Source of the DNA: Myroides albus
Lineage (GTDB): Bacteria; Bacteroidota; Bacteroidia; Flavobacteriales; Flavobacteriaceae
Assembly: GCF_009711045.1 (NCBI RefSeq)
Contig: NZ_WMJX01000005.1
Location: 62,001-126,000, forward strand
Length of the DNA stretch: 64,000 nucleotides
Direction of reading: 5' to 3'
The notes below the pieces were generated by a model. That model saw nothing but the letters and a program-made list of their open reading frames with translations. It was not told the DNA's origin and ran no database searches. This document shows positions 32,711-42,033 of this stretch, piece after piece. Each line of letters opens with the position of its first letter. Position 1 is the stretch's first letter. Position numbers and translations under genes: made by a program.

Positions 32711-34218
32711 TTTCGAACTTTATTTTAGCACCTATACTTGCACATATGTTAACTGCTATTGTCTTGATGTTCTTTTGGAAGAATGTGCAAGCGCAGAAGA
32801 CAATTAGCGTTATTGGAAACTGTATTGCTTTCCTGGTTAGCTTGAGATTGTTTGCATTGGTATGGGAGAATGGAAATATGACAATGCAAATGGGAGGTTG
32901 GCAAGCTCCATTTGGAATCACTTTTGTTAGTGATACGCTTAGTGCAACAATGGTTGTACTAACTGCTATTGTATCTTTGGCTGTAGGTGTATATTCTACA
33001 GCAGCAACAAATATTAGTAGGATAAGATATGGGCACTTTTTTATTTTCCATTTTCTTATTATGGGATTAATGGGAGCCTTTTTGACAGGTGATATCTTTA
33101 ATCTCTATGTTTGGTTTGAAGTTGTGATTATATCTTCATTTGTGTTGTTAACCTTAGGAGGTAAGAAAAGGCAAATGGAAGGGGCTGTAAAGTATGTAAC
33201 CATGAATATGTTGGCCTCCTCTATATTTTTGACTGCTATCGGGATTTTATATGGAATCACGGGTAGTTTGAATATTGCGGATTTGCCAGAGCACGTAGCA
33301 GCGGTAGAAAACAGGGGATTGGTGACAGTAACTGCTTTATTGTTCTTCGTTGGGTTTGGTATTAAATCTGCGGTGTTCCCTATGTATTTCTGGTTGCCAT
33401 CATCCTATCATACTCCCCCTTCAGCGATTGGTGCTGTATTCGGTGGGTTATTGACAAAGATGGGGGTTTACTCTATGTTGCGTATTTTTACTGTTGTCTT
33501 TGAACCAGATGATTTTATCCTTGGTGTGTTTATTGTTATTGCAATTTTAACGATGATTAGTGGCGCATTAGGAGTAATCAATAAAAGGAATATGCGTCGT
33601 ATATTTTCCTATTTCATTGTATGTCATATAGGGTATCTGATTGCTGGTATTGGTATCTATACGGAGTTGGCTTTAGTAGGAGTAGTGTTTTACTTGATTC
33701 ACGATGTGATTGTCAAGAGTAATTTATTCATGATGAGTGGAATCATTCAAAAGATTCGAATGACCCAAGATGTGTACCGCTTAGGTGGTTTCTATAAAGA
33801 TTACCCAAGGTTATCACTTGTTTTTGCTGTTATCTTGTTTTCACTTGCAGGTATTCCACCTTTATCAGGTTTTTGGCCCAAGATAATGTTGTTTCAAGAA
33901 GCATTTAAACAGGAGAGTTATGTGTTGTTGGCGACGTTGATTTTTGCCAGTTTTATTACCTTGTTTATTGTAGCCCGTATATGGTCTGAAGTTTTTTGGA
34001 AAGATCTGCCAAAACCTAATGCAGAAGAGATTGACCACTTTGCTACTTTTCACAAGAGAGGAAAGATTGCCTTGGTTTTACCTGTAGTAGGATTGGCGAT
34101 GGTATCTTTGTTTATAGGTTTGAAGGCATCATTCGTTTTCGAAATAACCGAACGCATTGCTTATGAATTAAAGAATCCAAGTATTTATATAGAATCAGTG
34201 ATGCATCACTTAAAATAG
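32707..34218 (+). CDS. mnhD: Na+/H+ antiporter subunit D (MrpD/MnhD)
   Basis: The 503-residue protein is the second NuoM-like channel subunit. GDIFNLYVWFEVVIISSFVLLTLGG at about 120-144 carries the key Glu, and GFGIKSAVFPMYFWLPSSYHTPPSAIGAVFGGLLTKMGVYSMLR at about 217-260 carries the conserved Lys residues of the proton path. About 14 helices are visible. It overlaps mnhC by four bases and is followed by mnhE after seven. Confidence 0.95.
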   Translation: MISNFILAPILAHMLTAIVLMFFWKNVQAQKTISVIGNCIAFLVSLRLFALVWENGNMTMQMGGWQAPFGITFVSDTLSATMVVLTAIVSLAVGVYSTAATNISRIRYGHFFIFHFLIMGLMGAFLTGDIFNLYVWFEVVIISSFVLLTLGGKKRQMEGAVKYVTMNMLASSIFLTAIGILYGITGSLNIADLPEHVAAVENRGLVTVTALLFFVGFGIKSAVFPMYFWLPSSYHTPPSAIGAVFGGLLTKMGVYSMLRIFTVVFEPDDFILGVFIVIAILTMISGALGVINKRNMRRIFSYFIVCHIGYLIAGIGIYTELALVGVVFYLIHDVIVKSNLFMMSGIIQKIRMTQDVYRLGGFYKDYPRLSLVFAVILFSLAGIPPLSGFWPKIMLFQEAFKQESYVLLATLIFASFITLFIVARIWSEVFWKDLPKPNAEEIDHFATFHKRGKIALVLPVVGLAMVSLFIGLKASFVFEITERIAYELKNPSIYIESVMHHLK

Positions 34219-34225
34219 GGAGAGT

Positions 34226-34708
34226 ATGTTAAAGTATTTTTTATTAAACTTATTACTGGCATTTGTTTGGGTTGCTCTAACGGGACAGCTGAACTACTCT
34301 AACTTTATATTTGGTTCCGTAGCAGGTTTCTTTATTTTGTGGATGCTGACGCGTAGATCCAATATGGCAGAGAAAGAGTATTTCTATCGCGTACCTAAAA
34401 TATTAGTTTTCATTCTGTATTTTTTATATGATATGATGGAAGCAAATTTAAGAGTAGCTATTGATGTAATGACACCGAATTTCCACACAACTCCAGGTAT
34501 TATTAAGTATCAACTGGATGCCAAAACGGATTTTGAGATTACAATGCTGACAAATATTATTGCACTAACGCCTGGTACAATGGTAATGGATATTGCAGAT
34601 GATAAGAGCTATGTGTATATACATACGATGTATTTGAAAGACAAGAAAAAGTTCGTCAAGAATATGAAAGAACGTACGGAAACTAAATTATTAGAGATAT
34701 TGCGATGA
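34226..34708 (+). CDS. mnhE: Na+/H+ antiporter subunit E (MrpE/MnhE)
   Basis: This 160-residue protein has two to three N-terminal helices followed by a soluble domain of about 90 residues, as in MnhE. Family motifs include LLNLLLAFVWVALTGQ at the start, MMEANLRVAIDVM at about 71-83, and NIIALTPGTMVMDIADDKSYVYIHTM at about 111-136. It supports assembly and activity of the Mrp complex. It overlaps mnhF by four bases. Confidence 0.94.
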   Translation: MLKYFLLNLLLAFVWVALTGQLNYSNFIFGSVAGFFILWMLTRRSNMAEKEYFYRVPKILVFILYFLYDMMEANLRVAIDVMTPNFHTTPGIIKYQLDAKTDFEITMLTNIIALTPGTMVMDIADDKSYVYIHTMYLKDKKKFVKNMKERTETKLLEILR

Positions 34709-34980
34709 CAGTAGATGATTATTTATTATATGTTATAATGCCTATTATCAGTTTGTCTTTGATATTTATTTTTATCAGATTTATTAAAGGACCAACTGTT
34801 GCAGATCGCGTAGTCGCTTTAGACTTATTGATTACGGTGGGTGTAGGAGTGATAGGTTTATTCAGTTTGATTGCTGATAACCCTATATTTTTGGATGTGG
34901 CTATCATTTTGGCTCTAATTGCCTTTTTAAGTACAGTAGCCTTTGCATTTTATTTAGTTAAAAGAAATAGAGATGATTGA
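34705..34980 (+). CDS. mnhF: Na+/H+ antiporter subunit F (MrpF/MnhF)
   Basis: The 91-residue protein has three helices with the conserved cytosolic turn IKGPTVADRVVALDLL at about 28-43, the signature of MnhF. Family members have also been linked to sodium/cholate efflux. It overlaps both mnhE and mnhG, so the three are translationally coupled. Confidence 0.94.
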   Translation: MTVDDYLLYVIMPIISLSLIFIFIRFIKGPTVADRVVALDLLITVGVGVIGLFSLIADNPIFLDVAIILALIAFLSTVAFAFYLVKRNRDD

Positions 34981-35344
34981 TATTTTTATAATGATACTTT
35001 GTACGGTAGGGGCTATCTTCGTGTTGATCGCTTCGATAGGAATTGTGAGGATGCCTGATTTTTACACCAGGTTATCTATCACTATTAAAGCTGCGACCTT
35101 GGGTATAGGATGTATTTTAGCAGGTGCTGCAATTCATTTTTCTGAGTTTTCTACTACTACAAAAGTGTTGGCTATTATATTTTTCTTGTTTATTACATCT
35201 CCAGTAGCTGCATTTCTTATTGCGAGAACGGCCTATATTACTGGAATTAAATTATGGGATAAATCTGTAGTCGACGAACTACAAGATCGCTATGATAATA
35301 ACAATAACATACCGAATAAGGGGTGTAAAGAAGACGAGGAGTAA
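34973..35344 (+). CDS. mnhG: Na+/H+ antiporter subunit G (MrpG/MnhG)
   Basis: The 123-residue protein closes the Mrp operon. GIVRMPDFYTRLSITIKAATLG at about 23-44 is the MnhG signature (R-x-PD-x-Y-x-R). Three helices and an acidic C-terminal tail (NKGCKEDEE) are visible. The complete A-G order shows the antiporter can be functional; it expels Na+ in exchange for protons, useful at high salt or alkaline pH. No hairpin terminator follows before the S46 gene. Confidence 0.95.
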   Translation: MIDIFIMILCTVGAIFVLIASIGIVRMPDFYTRLSITIKAATLGIGCILAGAAIHFSEFSTTTKVLAIIFFLFITSPVAAFLIARTAYITGIKLWDKSVVDELQDRYDNNNNIPNKGCKEDEE

Positions 35345-35408
35345 AGAGTCTTGTTTAGTAGCGTTTGAATTATTTTTTTTATTGTGAAGAAATCTATTGA
35401 ATTACTTT

Positions 35409-35416
35409 TATCTTCG
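35409..35416 (+). promoter_or_regulatory. -7 promoter element of the S46 peptidase gene
   Basis: TATCTTCG, one base off TAnnTTTG, lies 22 bases before the ATG at 35439. It sits downstream of an earlier in-frame ATG at 35397, which supports the later start. Confidence 0.5.
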
Positions 35417-35438
35417 CAATCTAACATCTATAACAATT

Positions 35439-37592
35439 ATGAAAAAAATCGTGTTATTTTTATCAGCATTATTATTTGTATTACCTGTAAAGGTTAAGGC
35501 TGATGAAGGAATGTGGTTCTTGATGTTTCTTGAGCGTTTGAATCAACGTGACATGGAAAAAATGGGACTACAATTAACTGCTGAAGAAATCTATAGTATT
35601 AACAATCATTCATTAAAAGATGCTATTGTGCAATTTGATGGAGGTTGTACAGCGGAAATCGTATCAAGTCAAGGTTTAGTTTTAACAAACCACCACTGTG
35701 GATATGATAAAATTGCTAATCTATCTACGCCTGAAGATGATATTCTAACAAATGGATTTTGGGCAAAGGATAAGCAATCTGAAAGAGAGGCAAAGGGACT
35801 ATCTGTTCGCTTCTTTGTTCGTATGGATAACGTTACAGACCGTATTTTATCTGTAGTTGATGACAAGATGTCTGAATTAGATAGAGAAAAAGCAATTAAC
35901 AAGGAGATTGCTAAGATTCAAAAAGAGAATGATGAAGGCGGAAAATACACTGTTTCTGTTCGTTCTTTTTTTCAAGGAAATGAATTTTACTACTTTGTTT
36001 ACCAAGATTACACTGACGTTCGTTTAGTAGGTACACCTCCAAATAGTATTGGAAAATACGGTGGTGATACTGATAACTGGGAATGGCCAAGACATACAGG
36101 TGACTTCTCTATTTTTAGAGTATATACTGATAAAGAGGGGAACCCTGCGCCATATTCACCAGAGAATATTCCAATGGCTCCTAAGCACTATTTACCTGTT
36201 TCTACAGCTGGTATTAAAGAGGGAGATTTCTCTATGATCCTTGGATATCCAGGACGTACAAATCGTTGGATGCCTGCTCAAGGTGTTGAACAAAATATCA
36301 AGTTTGCGTATCCTGCTTGGGTTGAAGGGTCTAAGTTAGGTATGGATGTAATGAAAAAGTATATGTCTGAAAATGACGAAGTACGTTTGAATTATGCCTC
36401 TAAATATGCTGGTGTTGCAAACTATTGGAAAAATAGACAAGGGATGATTGATGCCTTAACACAGCATCAAACTGTAGCAGTAAAAACGGAGAATGAAAAG
36501 GCATTTGACAGTTGGGCTAACAAAGAAGAAAATAAAGCAAAATATGGCGATGTAATAAATGATATCAATGCGTATTATGCTGCGACTAATGAAAAAGCAC
36601 GTCATGATAATTATTTGATCTCTATGATGAGAACATCTTCTATGGTGGCTATTCCATACAGATTGGCTGGTGGAGTTGAGAAATTTGCCTTAGGAAAAAA
36701 ATCTACTCGCGATGAAATGCGTGGAGAGTTTGAAGATTTTGCATCAAATTTATATAAAGGTAAATATGAACCTTTAGAAAGAGAAATGTTGGCAAAACAA
36801 TTAGAACTTTACGTTTCTAAATCCGAAGGATATGAGATTGCACCTTATGTAGCTCAGATTCAAAAGGAGTATAAGGGCGATTTTACAAAGTTTGTCAATG
36901 AAGCATTTTCAAAGAGTATTTTTGCTAATATCAATACATTAAAGGCATTTTTAGATAAACCAAAAGGTGTCGTTATTTCAAGAGATCCGTTGTTTAAATT
37001 GTCTTTGGCTTTAATGGAGAAAAGCAGACATAAAACAGAGGAATTAGCTAAGTTAGAGGACAAGTATCAAAAGGCATTTAGATTATTAGTTGACGGATTG
37101 CAAAAGAGTAATCCTGATAAAAAGTATTACCCAGATGCAAACTCAACCCTGCGTTTAACTTACGGTACTGTTAAAGATTTACCAAGAGGAAAGAAGGTGA
37201 ATGATGCAGCGGAAAATTGGTTTACTACTTTGAAGGGAACAGTTGCTAAACACATACCAGGCGATGAGGAATTTGAAAATCCTCAAAAGTTAATTGATTT
37301 GTACAATGCAAAAGATTATGGACCTTATGCGGATAAAGCGGGACATCTACCAGTTAACTTCCTAACTAATCACGATATTACAGGAGGTAATTCAGGATCT
37401 CCAGTGTTAAATGCAAAAGGAGAATTGATTGGTTTAGCTTTTGATGGTAACATTGAAGCTATGGCAGGAGATGTTATTTACGACCCAGAACTACAAAGAA
37501 CAATCAATGTGGATATTCGCTATGTACTTTTTATCATTGATAAATTTGCTGGAGCTAAACACATCGTTGATGAAATGACAATAGTAAAGTAA
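35439..37592 (+). CDS. dpp7: S46 family dipeptidyl-peptidase, DPP7 type
   Basis: This encodes 717 residues. The start at 35439 gives a clean signal peptide (MKKIVLFLSALLFVLPVKVKA); an in-frame ATG at 35397 lies upstream of the promoter box. The S46 triad is visible: His86 in TNHHCGYD, the Asp of HTGDFSIFRVY, and the Ser of TGGNSGSP. Eighteen residues after that Ser the sequence is AFDGN with Gly, as in DPP7; DPP11 has Arg at this position and prefers acidic residues. It should therefore remove dipeptides with hydrophobic P1 residues in the periplasm. The specificity call is inference from one residue. Confidence 0.9.
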   Translation: MKKIVLFLSALLFVLPVKVKADEGMWFLMFLERLNQRDMEKMGLQLTAEEIYSINNHSLKDAIVQFDGGCTAEIVSSQGLVLTNHHCGYDKIANLSTPEDDILTNGFWAKDKQSEREAKGLSVRFFVRMDNVTDRILSVVDDKMSELDREKAINKEIAKIQKENDEGGKYTVSVRSFFQGNEFYYFVYQDYTDVRLVGTPPNSIGKYGGDTDNWEWPRHTGDFSIFRVYTDKEGNPAPYSPENIPMAPKHYLPVSTAGIKEGDFSMILGYPGRTNRWMPAQGVEQNIKFAYPAWVEGSKLGMDVMKKYMSENDEVRLNYASKYAGVANYWKNRQGMIDALTQHQTVAVKTENEKAFDSWANKEENKAKYGDVINDINAYYAATNEKARHDNYLISMMRTSSMVAIPYRLAGGVEKFALGKKSTRDEMRGEFEDFASNLYKGKYEPLEREMLAKQLELYVSKSEGYEIAPYVAQIQKEYKGDFTKFVNEAFSKSIFANINTLKAFLDKPKGVVISRDPLFKLSLALMEKSRHKTEELAKLEDKYQKAFRLLVDGLQKSNPDKKYYPDANSTLRLTYGTVKDLPRGKKVNDAAENWFTTLKGTVAKHIPGDEEFENPQKLIDLYNAKDYGPYADKAGHLPVNFLTNHDITGGNSGSPVLNAKGELIGLAFDGNIEAMAGDVIYDPELQRTINVDIRYVLFIIDKFAGAKHIVDEMTIVK

Positions 37593-37622
37593 TTTGATTT
37601 ACAGAAAAATATTTATCTTAAG

Positions 37623-37650
37623 AGCACCTGATTTCAGGTGCTTTTTTTTG
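37623..37650 (+). terminator. Terminator after the S46 peptidase
   Basis: AGCACCTGA and TCAGGTGCT pair in a 9-bp stem followed by eight T. Confidence 0.92.
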
Positions 37651-37682
37651 CATCTTTGTACCGTGTAACCTAAGTTTAAGGT

Positions 37683-38696
37683 ATGAAATTCATCTTTTTT
37701 TTATCCTCTTTTATTTTATTGATCAGTTGTAGTAAGCAACCCAATAAATTAGAAGGTGAAACCAAGCTCTCTTACTACTATTGGAAGACTACTTTCGAAT
37801 TAGATAGTATAGAGAAACAATCTATTCAAGAGCTTAATGTCACTAAATTGTATATGCGTTACTTTGACGTTGCAATGCAAAATGACGTGGCAATACCTAT
37901 AAGTCCTATCCTATTTAAAGAGAAAGTGAGTGAAGGTATTTCGATCGTCCCTGTGGTTTATATTAAAAATGAAGTGATGCTTCGAAATAATATTAATCTT
38001 CAGGCGTTAGCACAGAAGATCGTTCACTTCATTAAGCAGGTGAATGAGCGGAATGCACTCTCCATTACAGAAGTACAACTTGACTGTGATTGGTCATTAC
38101 AATCTCGAGAAAACTTTTTTACTTTAATAGAAGAAATTAAGAGAATAGAACAGTGGAAAGTTTCGTCTACTATTCGCTTACACCAGATTAAATATGCTGA
38201 GAAAACAGGAATACCCAATGTTGATCATGGTGTCTTGATGTATTACAATATGGGTAGTATAGCTGCGGATAGCCTTAACTCAATCTACGATAGGAATATT
38301 GCAAATAAGTACATCGCTTATATCAAAGGATATCCTCTGCGCCTAAACTATGCTTTGCCAATCTATTCTTGGTTGATTCAGAGTAGAAAAGGTAAAGTTG
38401 TTCGGATGATTAGCCGCATACGCTTAGAAGATGTGTCAGCAAATGACGCTTTTAAATTAGTGAATGCTAAGCAGTTTGAAGTGGTCAAAACAGGGGATTA
38501 TTTCGGACAGTTTTTTAGACAAGGTGATCTTATTAAGATTGAAAGTATTACTTCAGAACAGTTGTTAGAAATGAAAAAGGACCTATTAAAGGTGAGTAAT
38601 GCTTGTCCCAATGAAATTATATTATACGATTTGAATTCAAAAAATATAAACTCTTATGAAAAAGAAGTATTTAAAGAACTTATTACTTGCAAGTAG
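37683..38696 (+). CDS. Lipoprotein paired with the next gene, TIM-barrel-like
   Basis: The 337-residue protein has a lipoprotein signal MKFIFFLSSFILLISC followed by SKQPN. The body alternates strands and helices (VTKLYMRYFDVA, GISIVPVVYIKN, EVQLDCDWSLQSRENFFTLIEEI, GVLMYYNMGS), which looks like a TIM-barrel, similar to glycoside-hydrolase-like families such as DUF3142. The Asp-Cys-Asp-Trp motif near residue 138 may be the active or ligand site. Its last 41 bases overlap the start of the following gene, so the two are made together. The function is not known to me. Confidence 0.7.
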   Translation: MKFIFFLSSFILLISCSKQPNKLEGETKLSYYYWKTTFELDSIEKQSIQELNVTKLYMRYFDVAMQNDVAIPISPILFKEKVSEGISIVPVVYIKNEVMLRNNINLQALAQKIVHFIKQVNERNALSITEVQLDCDWSLQSRENFFTLIEEIKRIEQWKVSSTIRLHQIKYAEKTGIPNVDHGVLMYYNMGSIAADSLNSIYDRNIANKYIAYIKGYPLRLNYALPIYSWLIQSRKGKVVRMISRIRLEDVSANDAFKLVNAKQFEVVKTGDYFGQFFRQGDLIKIESITSEQLLEMKKDLLKVSNACPNEIILYDLNSKNINSYEKEVFKELITCK

Positions 38697-40980
38697 CTTC
38701 TCTGCAGTTGTAGGTGTAGGTATTTATAGTTATGCTTGTGCAGATGGGTATTGGAGTTACGCTATGACTTCCTCTTTTACGCCTGAAGCATTCGTTGATA
38801 AATCTTATCAACCCATGTTTTTTGCTCCTTACGAACGGTTTTACAATAATCAATATATTTCGAATACGGATGTTTTTCACAATAATATTGTAGAAGATTG
38901 GAGTGTGTATTTAGGAAATAAGGTTTCTAAAGAAGCTATTGCTTATTACCTATTGGATGATTCAGATAGTGAGAATAATAGTCGATTACTGTATTTAGAT
39001 TTGAATAAGAAAAAGAATAAATCAGGTAAATACGGTTTAGATTTAAAAGATGAAAGAGTAATGAATTTTGTTACTTTTTTGAATATTGCAAAACGGATAG
39101 ATGCCTATAGTAGTCGTACATATGATTATTGGAATTATTCAGAGTATGTAGAAATTCCTGTGGACAATGATATTGTGACTTTATCACAGCAATTCTACGA
39201 TAAAATGAATAAGTCAGATAAGTTTTTTAGTAACCGCATGTGGTTTCAAGTGCTAAAAGCAAAGTTTTATTCGGGTAATCGTCAGTCTGTCATAAGCTAT
39301 TTTGAGCGTACAGCACATAAACAAGAAAAGAACACATTGTATTATAGAGGACTTGGCTATGTGGCAGGTGCTTATTATCAAGCTGGAAATTATGAAACCT
39401 CTAATCTATTGTATGCTGAAATTTACAATGCTGAACCTCAATTACGTCAAATAGCCACTTATAATTTTAAACCATTAGATAACACTGCTATCCAAAGGAT
39501 AGTAGAAATGACAGATGATGTTAATGTACAAACTGCTATTTGGGCTATCATGGGGTATTATAAAGATGAGATTAGCAGCATGAAACAAATTTATGCTATT
39601 GATCCGAGTAGTCCACATATTGATTATTTGTTAACGAGATGGGTTAATGTACAAGAGCAGGAAGTCAATATTCCTACGGAGCATAGGTTTAAATCTAAAG
39701 CAGATTATTTTAAATCTGTCGAAGGAAAGATTGATCAAAGTACATATCAATGGATAAGGGATGTTAGCAATAAAAAACAGAAACTACACAATCCTGTGTT
39801 GTGGAAATTAACGCTGGCCTATTTAGATATTTTTCAAGGAAACTTTAGCAGTGCATCAAAGTATTTGGAGGATGCTAAAGCGTTAGTGAAAAGTGATGAT
39901 GTAATGATTCAAGATCAGATACGTTTATTTTCTTTAATCAATGCTGTTTCTCAAGTTGAAAAAGTGGATTCAAAGGTGGAGGCACGTCTTTTAACTGAAA
40001 TGCAATGGTTGTTTCAAAATTTGAATACGCGTGATTATTCAGATCCTTTTAGATATGAATATGCAGCACATTGGGTGAAACGCTTTCTTTCAACAGTGTA
40101 TAAAGAGAATAATAATACTATTATGGCTGAAGTATTAGTTTCAGAAGGACCTTCTTATTACAGTAATTTGAAGCAATCTCGTGAAATGGAAGAGTACCTA
40201 TTGAGCAAGAATAAAAGTGCTTTCGAACAATTGTTTGTTGATAGTTATGGGTTTAATCTAAGTGATATTTATGAAAGTCGTGCGCTGTATTTTTTCTATC
40301 AAGATAAAATTGAGGAAGCTATTGTTGAAATGGAGAAAGCACAGCCTGTCAAGAGAAAAAATGCTTATTTTTCTAATGAATATGAGACCTTATTATATAA
40401 GGATACTGAATTATTAGGAAATCCATTTAACGGAAATATCAAAGATTGTAACGATTGTGATCATCAAGCAAAACAAAGAGTGAAGTATACCAAGCTTTCT
40501 TTCTTGAAAAAAATCAAGGAAATGAAAGATAAGATTGCAAAGGGAGAAGATGTTTATAATAATGCTCTTTTATTAGGTAATGCGTTTTACAATACGACTT
40601 ACTTTGGAAATGCAAGGGTGTTTTATTACAATAGTATCCTAAACGAATATGGCAGTAACTCTATTAGTAGTAACAATAAAGCTATCTTATTAAGTATGAA
40701 GTTAGCTGAAAAATACTATGCAATTGCCCAAAAACAGGCTACTACAAGAGAACAAAAAGCGAAGTTAGCCTATTTCGAAGCAAAAATTGAGCGAAACAAT
40801 TTTTATGTAAAAGAATACCATAGCAAGGATTATTATTACGGCGCGTGGGGGGATGATATTATGTTTAAAAAGTGGAAGGGATTCGCTAAATTGAAAGAAC
40901 AGTATAGCGACACGAATTTCTACCAAGAAGTAATTCAGGAATGCGAATACTTTGATCGTTATCAGGCAAGTAGAAGATAA
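38656..40980 (+). CDS. Large secreted repeat protein paired with the preceding lipoprotein
   Basis: This encodes 774 residues with a signal peptide ending near SYACA/DGYW (about residue 29). The mature protein begins with an aromatic-rich domain (YWSYAMTSSFTPEAFVDKSYQPMFF), followed by many helical pairs of TPR or Sel1 type, for example LYYRGLGYVAGAYYQAGNYETSNLLYAEIY, and SRALYFFYQDKIEEAIVEMEKAQ. CNDCDHQ near 597 may bind metal or form a disulfide. It overlaps the lipoprotein gene by 41 bases in another frame. I take it as a periplasmic or surface scaffold; the function is unknown. Confidence 0.72.
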   Translation: MKKKYLKNLLLASSFSAVVGVGIYSYACADGYWSYAMTSSFTPEAFVDKSYQPMFFAPYERFYNNQYISNTDVFHNNIVEDWSVYLGNKVSKEAIAYYLLDDSDSENNSRLLYLDLNKKKNKSGKYGLDLKDERVMNFVTFLNIAKRIDAYSSRTYDYWNYSEYVEIPVDNDIVTLSQQFYDKMNKSDKFFSNRMWFQVLKAKFYSGNRQSVISYFERTAHKQEKNTLYYRGLGYVAGAYYQAGNYETSNLLYAEIYNAEPQLRQIATYNFKPLDNTAIQRIVEMTDDVNVQTAIWAIMGYYKDEISSMKQIYAIDPSSPHIDYLLTRWVNVQEQEVNIPTEHRFKSKADYFKSVEGKIDQSTYQWIRDVSNKKQKLHNPVLWKLTLAYLDIFQGNFSSASKYLEDAKALVKSDDVMIQDQIRLFSLINAVSQVEKVDSKVEARLLTEMQWLFQNLNTRDYSDPFRYEYAAHWVKRFLSTVYKENNNTIMAEVLVSEGPSYYSNLKQSREMEEYLLSKNKSAFEQLFVDSYGFNLSDIYESRALYFFYQDKIEEAIVEMEKAQPVKRKNAYFSNEYETLLYKDTELLGNPFNGNIKDCNDCDHQAKQRVKYTKLSFLKKIKEMKDKIAKGEDVYNNALLLGNAFYNTTYFGNARVFYYNSILNEYGSNSISSNNKAILLSMKLAEKYYAIAQKQATTREQKAKLAYFEAKIERNNFYVKEYHSKDYYYGAWGDDIMFKKWKGFAKLKEQYSDTNFYQEVIQECEYFDRYQASRR

Positions 40981-41035
40981 TGTTTTTTATTTATAGGGTA
41001 AATAGTATTTATTATCTGTATTTACATGTGTTACT

Positions 41036-41416
41036 TTACCCAAGGAGTAAGGGAAAGAATGCATACGCAAATAAGAGTGTAAGCACCGTTATATCTAATA
41101 TAAAAACTTTTTTACTCGTGAACCATTGCAAGACAATTGTGCTGAGTATTCTCGTAACAAAGGCATAGATGAAGAATGTAAATATGCGTTGACTATATGG
41201 ATTAATGTATATGGTCTGGCTATACCCCTTTTGCATAATTGAGATAAAGTCTCTCGTCAAACCTCTACTTCTACAATATTGGATAGGCATTCCTTCACAA
41301 GAGGAACGTATATGGATTCCACTTATGTCTGTAAAAGCTAAGATGCTGATATAGCCAAATAAGATTGCAAGTAAGGCAGCGAATATACTATTGATCAGTA
41401 CGTATTCTCTCTTCAA
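41036..41416 (-). CDS. DUF2752-like membrane protein
   Basis: This encodes about 126 residues from a TTG codon at 41416, 15 bases after the stop of the upstream gene. A longer frame from a TTG at 41461 only adds a basic tail that is the shadow of the neighbour's acidic C-terminus. Three helices are visible. CRSRGLTRDFISIMQKG near the middle and INPYSQ match the DUF2752 pattern CPxCGLTRaf...Np, but the second Cys of the CxxC is replaced by Arg. It pairs with the DUF4190-like gene, an arrangement common in Bacteroidota. The function is unknown. Confidence 0.62.
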   Translation of the reverse strand: MKREYVLINSIFAALLAILFGYISILAFTDISGIHIRSSCEGMPIQYCRSRGLTRDFISIMQKGYSQTIYINPYSQRIFTFFIYAFVTRILSTIVLQWFTSKKVFILDITVLTLLFAYAFFPLLLG

Positions 41417-41430
41417 GATATTAATTGTAT

Positions 41431-41865
41431 TTAATCGTCTTCTTCTGTATCTTCTGTCCAAATGTATTCTGTATCTTCTTGTATGCTATCCGTTTGATAT
41501 TCATCTTGATATAGTGTATTGTCGTAGTATGAGTTTGTATTATCTATATCTCTGGCAACAGAAGTTAATGCCGCAGCAAATATGGTATGCCAGACAATAC
41601 AAATAAGCATTCCTACACTGCCAACGACTGTGGCTGCGATAGCAAACCCCTTAGGAGTACGGTTTTTTGTAGTCTTGCTAATCGCTACGATTCCAAGTAT
41701 TAATGAAGGAATTAAAAACAACAGAGCAAACCAGTAAAAACATGGGATAAAAGAGGTGATTAAACCTATAATACCCAGTACTAAACTGATAATCTCTAAA
41801 GTGTAGTCAGGTGATCTTTGGGGATACTGGTTGTTATTTTGGTATTCGAAATTTTGATTTTCCAT
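41431..41865 (-). CDS. DUF4190-like membrane protein
   Basis: The 144-residue protein has a polar Asn/Gln-rich N-terminus (about 1-20), two membrane hairpins (LEIISLVLGIIGLITSFIPCFYWFALLFLIPSLILGIVAIS at about 23-64, and GFAIAATVVGSVGMLICIVWHTIFAAAL at about 73-100), and a long acidic tail ending EDTEEDD. The hydrophobic core with GIVAISKTTKNR-x-x-KGFAIAATVVG is typical of DUF4190. It precedes the DUF2752-like gene by 15 bases, so they should be co-expressed. The function is unknown. Confidence 0.75.
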   Translation of the reverse strand: MENQNFEYQNNNQYPQRSPDYTLEIISLVLGIIGLITSFIPCFYWFALLFLIPSLILGIVAISKTTKNRTPKGFAIAATVVGSVGMLICIVWHTIFAAALTSVARDIDNTNSYYDNTLYQDEYQTDSIQEDTEYIWTEDTEEDD

Positions 41866-42033
41866 AGTTTTAAATTTTTGTTAAAATTAAACAATAAAAT
41901 TGATTTTCATTCTACTGCATTTTTATTTCTAAAAAGCGTAATTTATACCGAAATAGTATACTTCATTTCAAAAAGTGTTCATGTTCAAGTTTAAAGTATT
42001 AATTTTACATTTCAAGTTTAAAAAATATATAAA

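Noticed and set aside
35397-35438. Earlier in-frame start for the S46 peptidase
   Set aside because: It lies upstream of the -7 box at 35409 and would place a hydrophilic stretch before an otherwise clean signal peptide.
35341-35438. An eighth Mrp-associated gene after mnhG
   Set aside because: Only about 95 bases separate mnhG from the S46 peptidase, which has its own promoter box; no reading frame is present.
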